From positions 1 to 64,000 of the forward strand of contig NZ_MBEJ01000004.1 in NCBI RefSeq assembly GCF_001953975.1: a stretch of DNA of 64,000 nucleotides. Direction: 5' to 3'. This document shows, piece by piece, positions 8,358 through 17,657 of the stretch (positions within the stretch are counted from its first letter, which is position 1; each line of letters starts with the position of its first letter). Both the position numbers and the translations under genes were made by a program. Below the pieces are notes generated by a model that saw only the letters and a program-made list of their open reading frames with translations, ran no database searches and was not told where the DNA came from. Source of the DNA: Mycobacterium sp. NS-7484. GTDB taxonomy: Bacteria; Actinomycetota; Actinomycetes; Mycobacteriales; Mycobacteriaceae.

Positions 8358-9797
8358 ATGCCAAGTCCCTCCGTCACCTCGCCGCAAGTAGCCGTCAACG
8401 ACATCGGCTCGGCTGAGGACTTTCTCGCCGCCATCGACAAAACCATCAAATACTTCAACGATGGCGACATCGTCGAGGGAACCATCGTCAAGGTTGACCG
8501 TGACGAGGTCCTGCTCGATATCGGTTACAAGACCGAAGGTGTCATTCCTTCCCGCGAACTCTCCATCAAGCACGACGTCGACCCCAACGAGGTCGTTTCC
8601 GTGGGCGATGAGGTCGAGGCCCTCGTTCTCACCAAGGAGGACAAGGAAGGCCGCCTGATCCTGTCCAAGAAGCGCGCTCAGTACGAGCGTGCCTGGGGCA
8701 CCATCGAGGAACTCAAGGAGAAGGACGAGGCCGTCAAGGGCACCGTCATCGAGGTCGTCAAGGGCGGCCTGATCCTCGACATCGGTCTGCGTGGCTTCCT
8801 GCCGGCATCGCTGGTCGAGATGCGTCGCGTCCGCGATCTGCAGCCGTACATCGGCAAGGAGATCGAGGCCAAGATCATCGAGCTGGACAAGAACCGCAAC
8901 AACGTGGTGCTTTCCCGCCGTGCCTGGCTGGAGCAGACGCAGTCTGAGGTTCGCAGCGAGTTCCTCAACCAGCTGCAAAAGGGTGCCATCCGCAAGGGTG
9001 TCGTCTCCTCGATCGTCAACTTCGGCGCGTTCGTCGATCTCGGCGGTGTCGACGGCCTGGTGCACGTCTCCGAGCTGTCCTGGAAGCACATCGATCACCC
9101 GTCCGAGGTGGTTCAGGTGGGCGACGAGGTCACCGTCGAGGTGCTCGACGTCGACATGGATCGCGAGCGGGTTTCGTTGTCGCTCAAGGCGACTCAGGAA
9201 GATCCGTGGCGCCACTTCGCCCGCACCCACGCGATCGGTCAGATCGTGCCGGGCAAGGTCACCAAGCTGGTGCCGTTCGGCGCGTTCGTCCGCGTCGAAG
9301 AGGGCATCGAGGGCCTGGTGCACATCTCGGAGCTGTCCGAGCGCCACGTCGAGGTCCCGGACCAGGTGGTCCAGGTCGGCGACGACGCGATGGTCAAGGT
9401 CATCGACATCGACCTGGAGCGTCGCCGCATCTCGCTGAGCCTCAAGCAGGCCAACGAGGACTACACCGAAGAGTTCGACCCGTCGAAGTACGGCATGGCC
9501 GACAGCTACGACGAGCAGGGCAACTACATCTTCCCCGAGGGCTTCGACGCCGAGACCAACGAATGGCTCGAAGGCTTCGACAAGCAGCGGGAGGAGTGGG
9601 AGGCCCGCTACGCCGAGGCCGAGCGCCGGCACAAGATGCACACCACGCAGATGGAGAAGTTCGCCGCGGCCGAGGCCGAGGAAGCTGCCCGTCCGGTGTC
9701 CAACGGTTCCTCGCGCTCGGAGGAGTCCACCGGTGGCACGCTGGCCAGCGACGCACAGCTGGCTGCACTGCGTGAGAAGCTCGCAGGCAACGCCTAA
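8358..9797 (+). CDS. rpsA: 30S ribosomal protein S1
   Basis: 479 aa from ATG 8358 (MPSPSVTSPQVAVNDIGSAEDF), the conserved mycobacterial N-terminus; GGAG lies 11 nt upstream. Four S1/OB repeats run in order (IVEGTIVKVDRDEVLLDIGYK, VKGTVIEVVKGGLILDIG, RKGVVSSIVNFGAFVDLG, VPGKVTKLVPFGAFVRVE) through about residue 365. An acidic, less conserved tail ends LREKLAGNA. S1 binds mRNA on the 30S subunit and, in M. tuberculosis, has been linked to trans-translation and pyrazinoate binding through the C-terminal region. A 186-nt upstream region lacks other genes. A strong hairpin terminator follows. Confidence 0.97.
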   Translation: MPSPSVTSPQVAVNDIGSAEDFLAAIDKTIKYFNDGDIVEGTIVKVDRDEVLLDIGYKTEGVIPSRELSIKHDVDPNEVVSVGDEVEALVLTKEDKEGRLILSKKRAQYERAWGTIEELKEKDEAVKGTVIEVVKGGLILDIGLRGFLPASLVEMRRVRDLQPYIGKEIEAKIIELDKNRNNVVLSRRAWLEQTQSEVRSEFLNQLQKGAIRKGVVSSIVNFGAFVDLGGVDGLVHVSELSWKHIDHPSEVVQVGDEVTVEVLDVDMDRERVSLSLKATQEDPWRHFARTHAIGQIVPGKVTKLVPFGAFVRVEEGIEGLVHISELSERHVEVPDQVVQVGDDAMVKVIDIDLERRRISLSLKQANEDYTEEFDPSKYGMADSYDEQGNYIFPEGFDAETNEWLEGFDKQREEWEARYAEAERRHKMHTTQMEKFAAAEAEEAARPVSNGSSRSEESTGGTLASDAQLAALREKLAGNA

Positions 9798-9808
9798 ACA
9801 GCGCAACA

Positions 9809-9843
9809 ACGAACGCCCCGACCCAATGGGTCGGGGCGTTCGT
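9809..9843 (+). terminator. rpsA terminator hairpin
   Basis: A 16-bp perfect stem (9809-9824 with 9828-9843) closes over a 3-nt AAT loop, directly after the rpsA stop. There is no strong U tract, as is usual in mycobacteria. Confidence 0.8.
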
Positions 9844-9850
9844 CGTTCTC

Positions 9851-9910
9851 GCCGAGAGTGAAGAAAATGGCGATGTTCGGGCGAAAACTCGCCAACTACT
9901 TCACGTTCGG
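9851..9910 (-). repeat. dispersed palindromic element, copy 2
   Basis: Read on the minus strand: ccgaacgtgaag, 6 nt, gcgagttttcg, 18 nt, cttcactctcggc. These are the same blocks and spacings as copy 1 at 90-149. It sits between the rpsA terminator and the coaE promoter. The arms pair imperfectly. Confidence 0.7.
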
Positions 9911-9918
9911 GGGGACGG

Positions 9919-9924
9919 TATGGT
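9919..9924 (+). promoter_or_regulatory. coaE -10 element (leaderless)
   Basis: TATGGT is followed by 6 nt and then GTG 9931, so the transcript should begin at the start codon. Confidence 0.5.
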
Positions 9925-9930
9925 GTCCCG

Positions 9931-11094
9931 GTGCTGCGAATTGGACTGACAGGTGGGATCGGTGCGGGCAAGTCGACGGTGTCGGCCACATTCAGCGATC
10001 TCGGCGGCATCATCGTCGACGGTGACGTCATCGCCCGGGAGGTGGTCGAGCCCGGAACGGAGGGGCTGGCCAAGCTGGTCGAAGCCTTCGGTGACGGGAT
10101 CCTGCTGCCCGAGGGAGCGCTGAACCGTCCGGCACTGGCCGCCGTCGCCTTCAGCGATGACGAGAAGCGCGCCACCCTGAACGGCATCGTGCACCCACTG
10201 GTGGCGCATCGTCGTTCGGAGCTGATCGCCGCCGCCCATGACGATGCCGTGATTGTCGAGGATATCCCGCTGTTGGTGGAATCGCAGATGGCGCCGATGT
10301 TCCCGTTGGTCGTCGTGGTCAATGCCGACCCGGAGCTCCGGGTCAAGCGGCTCATCGAATACCGCGGGTTCACCGAGTCCGACGCCCGTGCCCGTATCGC
10401 CGCACAGGCCACCGAGGACCAGCGCCGCGCCGTTGCCGATGTCTGGCTGGACAACTCGGGCAGCCCCGGCGCCGTCGTCGAAGCGGCCCGCGCCCTGTGG
10501 CACGAGCGGATCCTGCCGTTCGCGCACAATGTTCAGACCCGGCAGCCGGCCCGGCGCGACACCACTGTGGTGCCCTACGACCCGACGTGGCCGGAGCAGG
10601 CCCGGCGCATCGTCGCCCGGCTCAACACGGCCTGCGGACACCGGGCGGTGCGGATCGACCACATCGGGTCGACGGCGGTGCCCGGCATGGACGCCAAGGA
10701 CGTGATCGATGTGCAGGTGACGGTCGAGTCCCTGGCCGTCGCCGACGAACTCGCCGACGCCCTGTTGACGGCCGGCTATCCCGTGGTGCCGGCCATCACC
10801 GCCGACACCCCGCACACCGACGATCCGGCCATGTGGCACAAACGATTCCATGCGTCGGCAGATCCGGGCCGGCCGACCAATGTGCATCTTCGAGTCGACG
10901 GCCGGCCCAACCAGCGGTTCGCTCTGATGTTCGTCGATTGGTTGCGGGCCAACCCCGGCGTGCAGGCCGACTACCTGGCCGCCAAGCGTGCTGCGTTGGA
11001 GACTCCCGACTACGCCGTGGCGAAAGAGCCGTGGTTTCTGGACGCCTACCGGCGGGTCGGAGAGTGGGCCGACGCCACCGGTTGGACACCTTAG
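9931..11094 (+). CDS. coaE: dephospho-CoA kinase fused to a GrpB/UPF0157 domain
   Basis: 387 aa from GTG 9931. Residues 1 to about 200 are dephospho-CoA kinase, with P-loop GGIGAGKS (8-15), DGDVIAREVV and VVEDIPLLVE; it phosphorylates dephospho-CoA in the last step of CoA synthesis. Residues about 205-385 form a GrpB-type nucleotidyltransferase-like domain (VPYDPTWPEQARRI, RIDHIGSTAVPGMDAKDVIDVQV, VHLRVDGRPNQRFALMFVDWLR). Two-domain CoaE is typical of mycobacteria. The role of the second domain, perhaps in stability or regulation, is inference. Confidence 0.95.
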   Translation: MLRIGLTGGIGAGKSTVSATFSDLGGIIVDGDVIAREVVEPGTEGLAKLVEAFGDGILLPEGALNRPALAAVAFSDDEKRATLNGIVHPLVAHRRSELIAAAHDDAVIVEDIPLLVESQMAPMFPLVVVVNADPELRVKRLIEYRGFTESDARARIAAQATEDQRRAVADVWLDNSGSPGAVVEAARALWHERILPFAHNVQTRQPARRDTTVVPYDPTWPEQARRIVARLNTACGHRAVRIDHIGSTAVPGMDAKDVIDVQVTVESLAVADELADALLTAGYPVVPAITADTPHTDDPAMWHKRFHASADPGRPTNVHLRVDGRPNQRFALMFVDWLRANPGVQADYLAAKRAALETPDYAVAKEPWFLDAYRRVGEWADATGWTP

Positions 11095-11162
11095 TTCCCT
11101 GGGCTGTACCACAATTCCGCAGTGACGGTGCGGTAGCGTCTGATGCGTCCAAAGGGGGGCGC

Positions 11163-11897
11163 ATGACAATCGCAAAGTCCGCGTTGGTACCGGTTCGTCA
11201 GATCGCTGCCCATGAGCTGGTCGTGGACCAGATGCGGCGGGCGTTGGAACTCGGCCAGTTCCGACCCGGTGACCGGCTGCCCACCGAACGTGAACTCTCC
11301 GACATGCTCGACGTGTCCCGCACGACCGTGCGCGCCGCGGTCGCGGTCCTGGAAGGGGAGGGCCTGATCACGGTGCGCCGTGGCCGTGGCGGGGGGTTCA
11401 CCGTCCAGGCGCCGCAGTACGATCCGGCCGAGATGCGTCGTGAGCTGCGCCGAAACCGCAGAGAAATCCGCGACGCGTTCGATTATCGCGTCATCGTCGA
11501 AACCGGTTCCGCCCGTTTGGCCGCCGAGCGACGCCGATCCACCGACCTGACCGAACTCCACAAGCTGCTCACGGGCATGCAGGCCGCATTGAAGACCGGG
11601 ATGAACGATCAGTCGGCCCGGCACACCACCGAGTTCCAGACCCTGGATTCAGCTTTTCATCTCCGCATCGCCCAGGCCGCCCAGAACGACCGGCTGCTCG
11701 ACGCGGTGGCGGACGCCCGCAGGCGGATGTGGCTACCGGTCGGTGCGATGTTCGGCCGTCTGGAGCCCAATGCCAACGACTTCCACGAGGCAATCCTGGC
11801 GGCGATCGAGAGCCGCGAACCGGAAATCGCCGCCACACAGATGGAGGCTCACATCAACGACACCAGGCGCACGGTCGAATCCTGGCTCCAGCGTTGA
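11163..11897 (+). CDS. FadR-subfamily GntR transcriptional regulator
   Basis: 244 aa from ATG 11163, preceded by an A/G-rich SD (AAAGGGGGGC) and a TAGCGT -10 at 11134-11139. The N-terminal winged helix is clear (LPTERELSDMLDVSRTTVRAAVAVLEGEGLI, then the RRGRGGGF wing). A helical FCD ligand-binding domain follows (RVIVETGSARLAAERR, FHLRIAQAAQNDRL, FHEAILAAIESREPEIA). FCD members bind small carboxylates or acyl-CoAs through metal-coordinating residues. The ligand and targets are unknown. It lies about 70 bp after coaE with its own promoter. Confidence 0.88.
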   Translation: MTIAKSALVPVRQIAAHELVVDQMRRALELGQFRPGDRLPTERELSDMLDVSRTTVRAAVAVLEGEGLITVRRGRGGGFTVQAPQYDPAEMRRELRRNRREIRDAFDYRVIVETGSARLAAERRRSTDLTELHKLLTGMQAALKTGMNDQSARHTTEFQTLDSAFHLRIAQAAQNDRLLDAVADARRRMWLPVGAMFGRLEPNANDFHEAILAAIESREPEIAATQMEAHINDTRRTVESWLQR

Positions 11898-11899
11898 TG

Positions 11900-12463
11900 T
11901 CAGGCGGCCGCACCGGGCGGCGCAGGTTCCACGGTTGGGGCGACGGCAGGCTCGGGGAGGCCGGCGTCAGGACCCTCGGGAGCGACGTTGACGGGCGCCG
12001 GGGTGTTCAGCGCGGCGCCACAGGGCAGACTGCCGTAGTCCGGGTCATCCTTGGGCCGGGTGAGACGCGGTGCGACGAACGTGTCGGCCTGGGCCACGAT
12101 CTGATCGTCGACCAGGATCTCGCAGTGCAGGTTCGCCGAGTACGGCCAGTCGATCCGTACCGCCATGCCGGCAGACTGCGGATCGGACACCACGCCGGTG
12201 GCTTCGAAGACACGGCCGGGCAGCATCGACGGGTCGGCGGTATTGATGTTGTCGTCGTCGATCTTGTAGGCGATCGTCGCGTTGCGCGAGACACCGTCGA
12301 TCCGGGCACGGTAGGTGACGTTGTGCAGTTGCGGGGCGGGTTGGGGCTCGACCTGCGGCGGAGCTTCTGGGTCGGCGTGCGCCGCGGCGGGAATGAACAG
12401 CGCGCCGAAGATGAGTCCGGCCAGTGCAGCAGTCGCTCTCCAGGCGTACTTAGCTGAGCTCAT
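11900..12463 (-). CDS. secreted protein with signal peptide and proline-rich tail, unknown function
   Basis: 187 aa from ATG 12463 (MSSAKYAWRATAAL), chosen because AGGATT lies just upstream and the signal peptide then starts normally; TAAGGT 8 nt before the ATG could give a near-leaderless transcript. The signal peptide ends around PAAAHADPEAPP. The mature part has a beta-rich domain (VTYRARIDGVSRNATIAYKIDDD...) and one Cys pair (LHCEIL, SLPCGA), recalling MmpS-type small periplasmic domains. That resemblance is weak and from memory. The C-terminus is Pro/Ala-rich. It lies immediately downstream of the DUF402 gene on the same strand. Confidence 0.7.
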   Translation of the reverse strand: MSSAKYAWRATAALAGLIFGALFIPAAAHADPEAPPQVEPQPAPQLHNVTYRARIDGVSRNATIAYKIDDDNINTADPSMLPGRVFEATGVVSDPQSAGMAVRIDWPYSANLHCEILVDDQIVAQADTFVAPRLTRPKDDPDYGSLPCGAALNTPAPVNVAPEGPDAGLPEPAVAPTVEPAPPGAAA

Positions 12464-12474
12464 GAATCCTGACC

Positions 12475-12981
12475 TTACGCTGCTCGCCACGTCAGGGCCA
12501 TTCCGTTGCCGGAAAGCCAGCTGTTGAGCTGATAGCCGCAGCTGGCCAGGCCCTCGATCGCGCGGGCGGCGGTTTGCACCGCCTCCTCGGCGACCTCGGG
12601 GCTCAGCAGGCCGTGCCGCACCGCGGTGAGCAGTTCGTCGACGTCACACAGTTCGACGCCGCGGCCGGTGCGGACCACCAGATCCAGGTAGTGATCCTCG
12701 GACTGCCAGACGGTGGACCCGGCGGTGTATCGACCGACGTCGAGGTAAAAGTCCTGGTCCCGCTCATGACCGGGGTTGAAATGGAACACGCTTGCCCGCA
12801 GCCCGAGCGAGGGCAGCAGCCACGATTCCAGGTAGTGGAACTGGGCTCGGCCCGGTGTCGGCCGGGCCATGTACAGCCCCCACGGCTCGATCGTGTAGAC
12901 GTCGACGGCCCGCACGATGCCTTTGGGATCGGTGTTCGTGCGGGCCTGCAGGTCGAAGGTCTCATGTTTGGGCGGGTGAAT
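12475..12981 (-). CDS. DUF402 protein (Rv1632c-like), probable ATT start
   Basis: Protein with family motifs [31 protein letters not shown] and [20 protein letters not shown], typical of DUF402 proteins, some of which are nucleotide phosphatases. The first standard start is GTG 12915 (146 aa). However, the 22 upstream codons read [22 protein letters not shown], which looks like the conserved family N-terminus. The only plausible start for them is ATT 12981 (168 aa), and a TAGGCT -10 ends 6 nt before it. An in-frame TAG lies a few codons further up. The start is therefore uncertain. It diverges from uvrB; the substrate is unknown. Confidence 0.8.
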   Translation of the reverse strand: MHPPKHETFDLQARTNTDPKGIVRAVDVYTIEPWGLYMARPTPGRAQFHYLESWLLPSLGLRASVFHFNPGHERDQDFYLDVGRYTAGSTVWQSEDHYLDLVVRTGRGVELCDVDELLTAVRHGLLSPEVAEEAVQTAARAIEGLASCGYQLNSWLSGNGMALTWRAA

Positions 12982-12987
12982 GCGGTC

Positions 12988-12993
12988 AGCCTA
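12988..12993 (-). promoter_or_regulatory. -10 element of the DUF402 gene
   Basis: Minus-strand TAGGCT, then GACCGC, then ATT 12981. It is identical over 12 bases to the leaderless promoter at 1794-1805, which supports transcription starting at the ATT. Confidence 0.45.
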
Positions 12994-13018
12994 CGCGGAC
13001 AGTGAACACGAGCGGAAG

Positions 13019-13041
13019 TTGTCGGTGTGCAGTTCTACGCT
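13019..13041 (+). promoter_or_regulatory. uvrB DNA-damage promoter (exact RecA-NDp/PafBC match)
   Basis: TTGTCGGTG (13019-13027), 8 nt, TACGCT (13036-13041) match the consensus TTGTCRGTG-N8-TAnnnT exactly. ATG 13049 follows 7 nt later, so the transcript should be leaderless. Confidence 0.85.
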
Positions 13042-13048
13042 GGTGAGC

Positions 13049-15208
<2,160 letters not shown>

Positions 15209-15215
15209 GTCGGTA

Positions 15216-15246
15216 TTGACCTCAACCGCAGTTCAGCTTCTAGCGT
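15216..15246 (+). promoter_or_regulatory. promoter of the MFS exporter gene
   Basis: TTGACC (15216-15221), a 19-nt spacer, TAGCGT (15241-15246), then 7 nt to GTG 15254. This is a good sigma-A type promoter giving a leaderless message. Confidence 0.6.
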
Positions 15247-15253
15247 CATCGGT

Positions 15254-16693
15254 GTGACCGATACCGTGACGCCCGATGCCGGGACCTGGCGGCACTTGTT
15301 GGGCGCCAGGTACCTAGGGGCGTCGACGGTGCTGGGCGGTGGCGTGTTGCTGTACGCCACCAACGAGTTTCTGACGATCAGCCTGCTGCCCAGCGCGGTG
15401 GGCCAGATCGGAGGCCAGCGTTTTTACGCCTGGGTGACGACGGTGTACCTGGTTGCCTCGGTGATCGCGGCGACCACCGTCCACTCGACGCTGATGCGGT
15501 TGGGCCCGCGGCGGGCATATTTGTCCGGGCTCATGGTTTTCGGTGCCGGAAGCCTGGGCTGCGCGCTGGCACCCAGCATGGAGGTGCTTCTCGCCGGACG
15601 CACCGTGCAGGGGTTCGCCGGCGGGCTCGTGGCCGGCCTGGGTTACGCGGTCATCAATACCGCGTTGCCGAAAGCATTGTGGACCAAGGCCTCTGCACTG
15701 GTATCGGCGATGTGGGGCGTCGGCACGGTGATCGGGCCCGCGGCCGGTGGGCTGTTCGCCCAGTTCGGACACTGGCGGTGGGCCTTCGGCGTGCTGGTCA
15801 TTTTGACCGTCGCAATGGCAGTTCTCGTGCCGATCGGGTTGCCGGCGCGAGGCGCGGAACCGGCACCGCGGGTGGCGGTGCCGGTGCGGTCGCTGGCAAT
15901 GCTGGGTGCCGCGGCCATGGCCGTCAGTGTGGCCGGCATTCCCCACGACCTTCGAGCCACGACGGCACTGCTTGTGCTCGGCCTGGTGCTGGTCGTCGGA
16001 TTCGTGTTCGTCGACCGACGGGCCCGCGCATCGGTCTTGCCGCCCAGTACATTTCGCCGCGGCCCGCTGAAGTGGATCTACCTGAGCCTCGGGGTACTGA
16101 TGGCCGCCACCATGGTCGACATGTACGTCCCGCTGTTCGGCCAACGGTTGGCGCACCTGACGCCGGTGGCTGCCGGGTTCTTCGGGGCGGTGCTGTCGGT
16201 CGGCTGGACGGCGGGGGAGATCGTCAGCGCGTCACTGCAGAGCCGGCGGGTGATCGGGCGCACCGTGGCAGTCGCGCCGCTCGTGATGGCAATCGGTTTG
16301 GCCACCGGAGCGATGTTGATCCGGGACGGTATGGCGCCGTGGCTGGTGGTGGGCTGGGCTGCAGCGCTGGTGATCACGGGCGCCGGTATCGGTATCGCGT
16401 GGCCGCATCTGTCGGCCTGGGCGATGGGTAGCGTCGACGACCCGGCTGAGGGCCCGGCCGCCGCGGCGGCGATCAACACCGTGCAGTTGATCTGCGGGGC
16501 GTTCGGTGCGGGCTTGGCCGGTGTCATGGTCAACCTCCGCGATTCCGCCGACGCGGCCGCCGCGCATTGGCTCTTTGCCGCCTTCGCGGTACTTGCCGCC
16601 GTGGGCGTCATCGCCAGCACCGCGAGCGTGCGGGTCTGTCGCCCGACACGCCGTGCCACGTCAACACTGTGCGCACCCTCGGGAACTCCTTAA
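15254..16693 (+). CDS. MFS multidrug-efflux-type transporter, Rv1634-like
   Basis: 479 aa from GTG 15254. It has about 12-14 hydrophobic helices. Family features are visible: FLTISLLPSAVGQIGG in the first helix region, the motif A-like LMRLGPRRAYLSG, and the antiporter-type motif GVGTVIGPAAGGLFAQFGHWRWAF. DHA2-like members export drugs using the proton gradient. M. tuberculosis Rv1634, also next to uvrB, is annotated as a possible drug efflux protein; substrate here is inferred. It is monocistronic, with its own promoter and tRNA-Cys downstream. Confidence 0.88.
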   Translation: MTDTVTPDAGTWRHLLGARYLGASTVLGGGVLLYATNEFLTISLLPSAVGQIGGQRFYAWVTTVYLVASVIAATTVHSTLMRLGPRRAYLSGLMVFGAGSLGCALAPSMEVLLAGRTVQGFAGGLVAGLGYAVINTALPKALWTKASALVSAMWGVGTVIGPAAGGLFAQFGHWRWAFGVLVILTVAMAVLVPIGLPARGAEPAPRVAVPVRSLAMLGAAAMAVSVAGIPHDLRATTALLVLGLVLVVGFVFVDRRARASVLPPSTFRRGPLKWIYLSLGVLMAATMVDMYVPLFGQRLAHLTPVAAGFFGAVLSVGWTAGEIVSASLQSRRVIGRTVAVAPLVMAIGLATGAMLIRDGMAPWLVVGWAAALVITGAGIGIAWPHLSAWAMGSVDDPAEGPAAAAAINTVQLICGAFGAGLAGVMVNLRDSADAAAAHWLFAAFAVLAAVGVIASTASVRVCRPTRRATSTLCAPSGTP

Positions 16694-16753
16694 CGATCAC
16701 CGCGATCGAAACCGTGGCCGCGCCCGGGGTTCACTGGCAGATTGATCAGCGAT

Positions 16754-16824
16754 GCGGGTGTGGCTGAGTGGCAAGGCACCGGCCTGCAAAGCCGTTTACA
16801 CGGGTTCGAATCCCGTCACTCGCT
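16754..16824 (+). tRNA. tRNA-Cys (GCA)
   Basis: 71-nt cloverleaf. The acceptor strands gcgggtg and cactcgc pair with one G-U, the T arm is acggg-ttcgaat-cccgt, and the anticodon loop is c-t-GCA-a-a. The outermost anticodon-stem pair is C-U, a mismatch. The CCA end is not encoded. It is followed by an intrinsic terminator. Confidence 0.93.
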
Positions 16825-16839
16825 CGATGAGGAAGACGC

Positions 16840-16888
16840 CGATAGGGCGGTGCTCCGACTGCGGTCTGAGCTCGCCCTATCGCGTTTT
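16840..16888 (+). terminator. intrinsic terminator of tRNA-Cys
   Basis: A 10-bp perfect stem (16840-16849 with 16873-16882), extended by an inner gctc/gagc pairing, is followed within two bases by a run of five T (16884-16888). Confidence 0.85.
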
Positions 16889-16976
16889 TCGTGCTTCTGC
16901 GCGCCGACGGGAATGTTGAAGATGTTGGGGCGCAACCGAATCCTCGCCAACGTTGTCAAGCGTGGGACCCAACGTG

Positions 16977-17651
16977 CTAGCCGATCTCGGTCGGATCGCT
17001 GCACAGGAACCGTTGGTCGCCGCGACGGAACCGGTGGTACTCGTGATCGGTGGGGAAGGGCACTCCGCTTACCTGTGTCGCCGTCGCAGCGACACCGACG
17101 CAGAACCGGAGACGGTTCGCGGGGTCGGGCAGGGCCGGGAGTTGGCGCACCGCGTCAGCGCCGTACGGGTTGCGGACCTCGAATGGCCGCTGGACGGTGA
17201 ACGTCTCACTCACGCGCTGCCCGGGATCGAGACGCACGGACAATGCCGGCAGCGGAGGGGCGGCATACAACGGCAACTGGCAACTCGCCGGCGGCCAGTA
17301 CTCCCTCTTGGCGACCTCGACCACGCCATCGGCTCCCGGCGTCAAGAGATAGTTCTGCGGGCTGTAGTTCGTGCTGAACGCCGGGTGGGTGAGAAGCTGC
17401 ACCACGTACACCGGTGCGGCGCCGTCGTTGACCACGTCGTAGCGGACCTGGATTCCACTGTCCGACGGTGTGATGTCAACGACCAGCGTCGCTCCCAGTG
17501 CCGTCAACCCTCCGGCCGCCGGATCTGCGCATCCATACGAATGCGGTTGTGGCGGTGGTTCACTCATTGCGGTGGCATCCTCACTTGTGCATGCGGCCAT
17601 CAACAGCAGTCCCGCGATGGCGACACCTTTGGAAACTACGTTGGCCTTCAT
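16977..17651 (-). CDS. lipoprotein coupled to the toxin gene, candidate immunity protein
   Basis: 224 aa. The lipoprotein signal peptide ends in LLLMAAC, so Cys21 would be lipidated and the protein anchored outside the membrane. The mature part is beta-rich (VDITPSDSGIQVRYDVVNDGAAPVYVVQLL, with a DPGQRVSETFTVQRPFEV segment) and has four more Cys, enough for two disulfides. Its ATG lies 6 nt after the TGA of the RTX/M91 gene, so translation is coupled. A lipoprotein made directly after a probable secreted metallopeptidase toxin is positioned like an immunity protein or a chaperone for it. That function is inference; no family is recognised. Confidence 0.75.
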   Translation of the reverse strand: MKANVVSKGVAIAGLLLMAACTSEDATAMSEPPPQPHSYGCADPAAGGLTALGATLVVDITPSDSGIQVRYDVVNDGAAPVYVVQLLTHPAFSTNYSPQNYLLTPGADGVVEVAKREYWPPASCQLPLYAAPPLPALSVRLDPGQRVSETFTVQRPFEVRNPYGADAVRQLPALPDPANRLRFCVGVAATATQVSGVPFPTDHEYHRFRRGDQRFLCSDPTEIG

Positions 17652-17657
17652 GGCATC

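Noticed and set aside
12980..13048. Upstream ATG start giving a longer UvrB
   Set aside because: The added residues overlap the perfect PafBC-type promoter and TACGCT -10; [10 protein letters not shown] fits the family N-terminus.
16800..16824. tRNA-Cys 3' end as a phage or island attachment site
   Set aside because: I could not find a second copy of the tRNA 3' end in the window and saw no integrase gene, so an att site cannot be supported.
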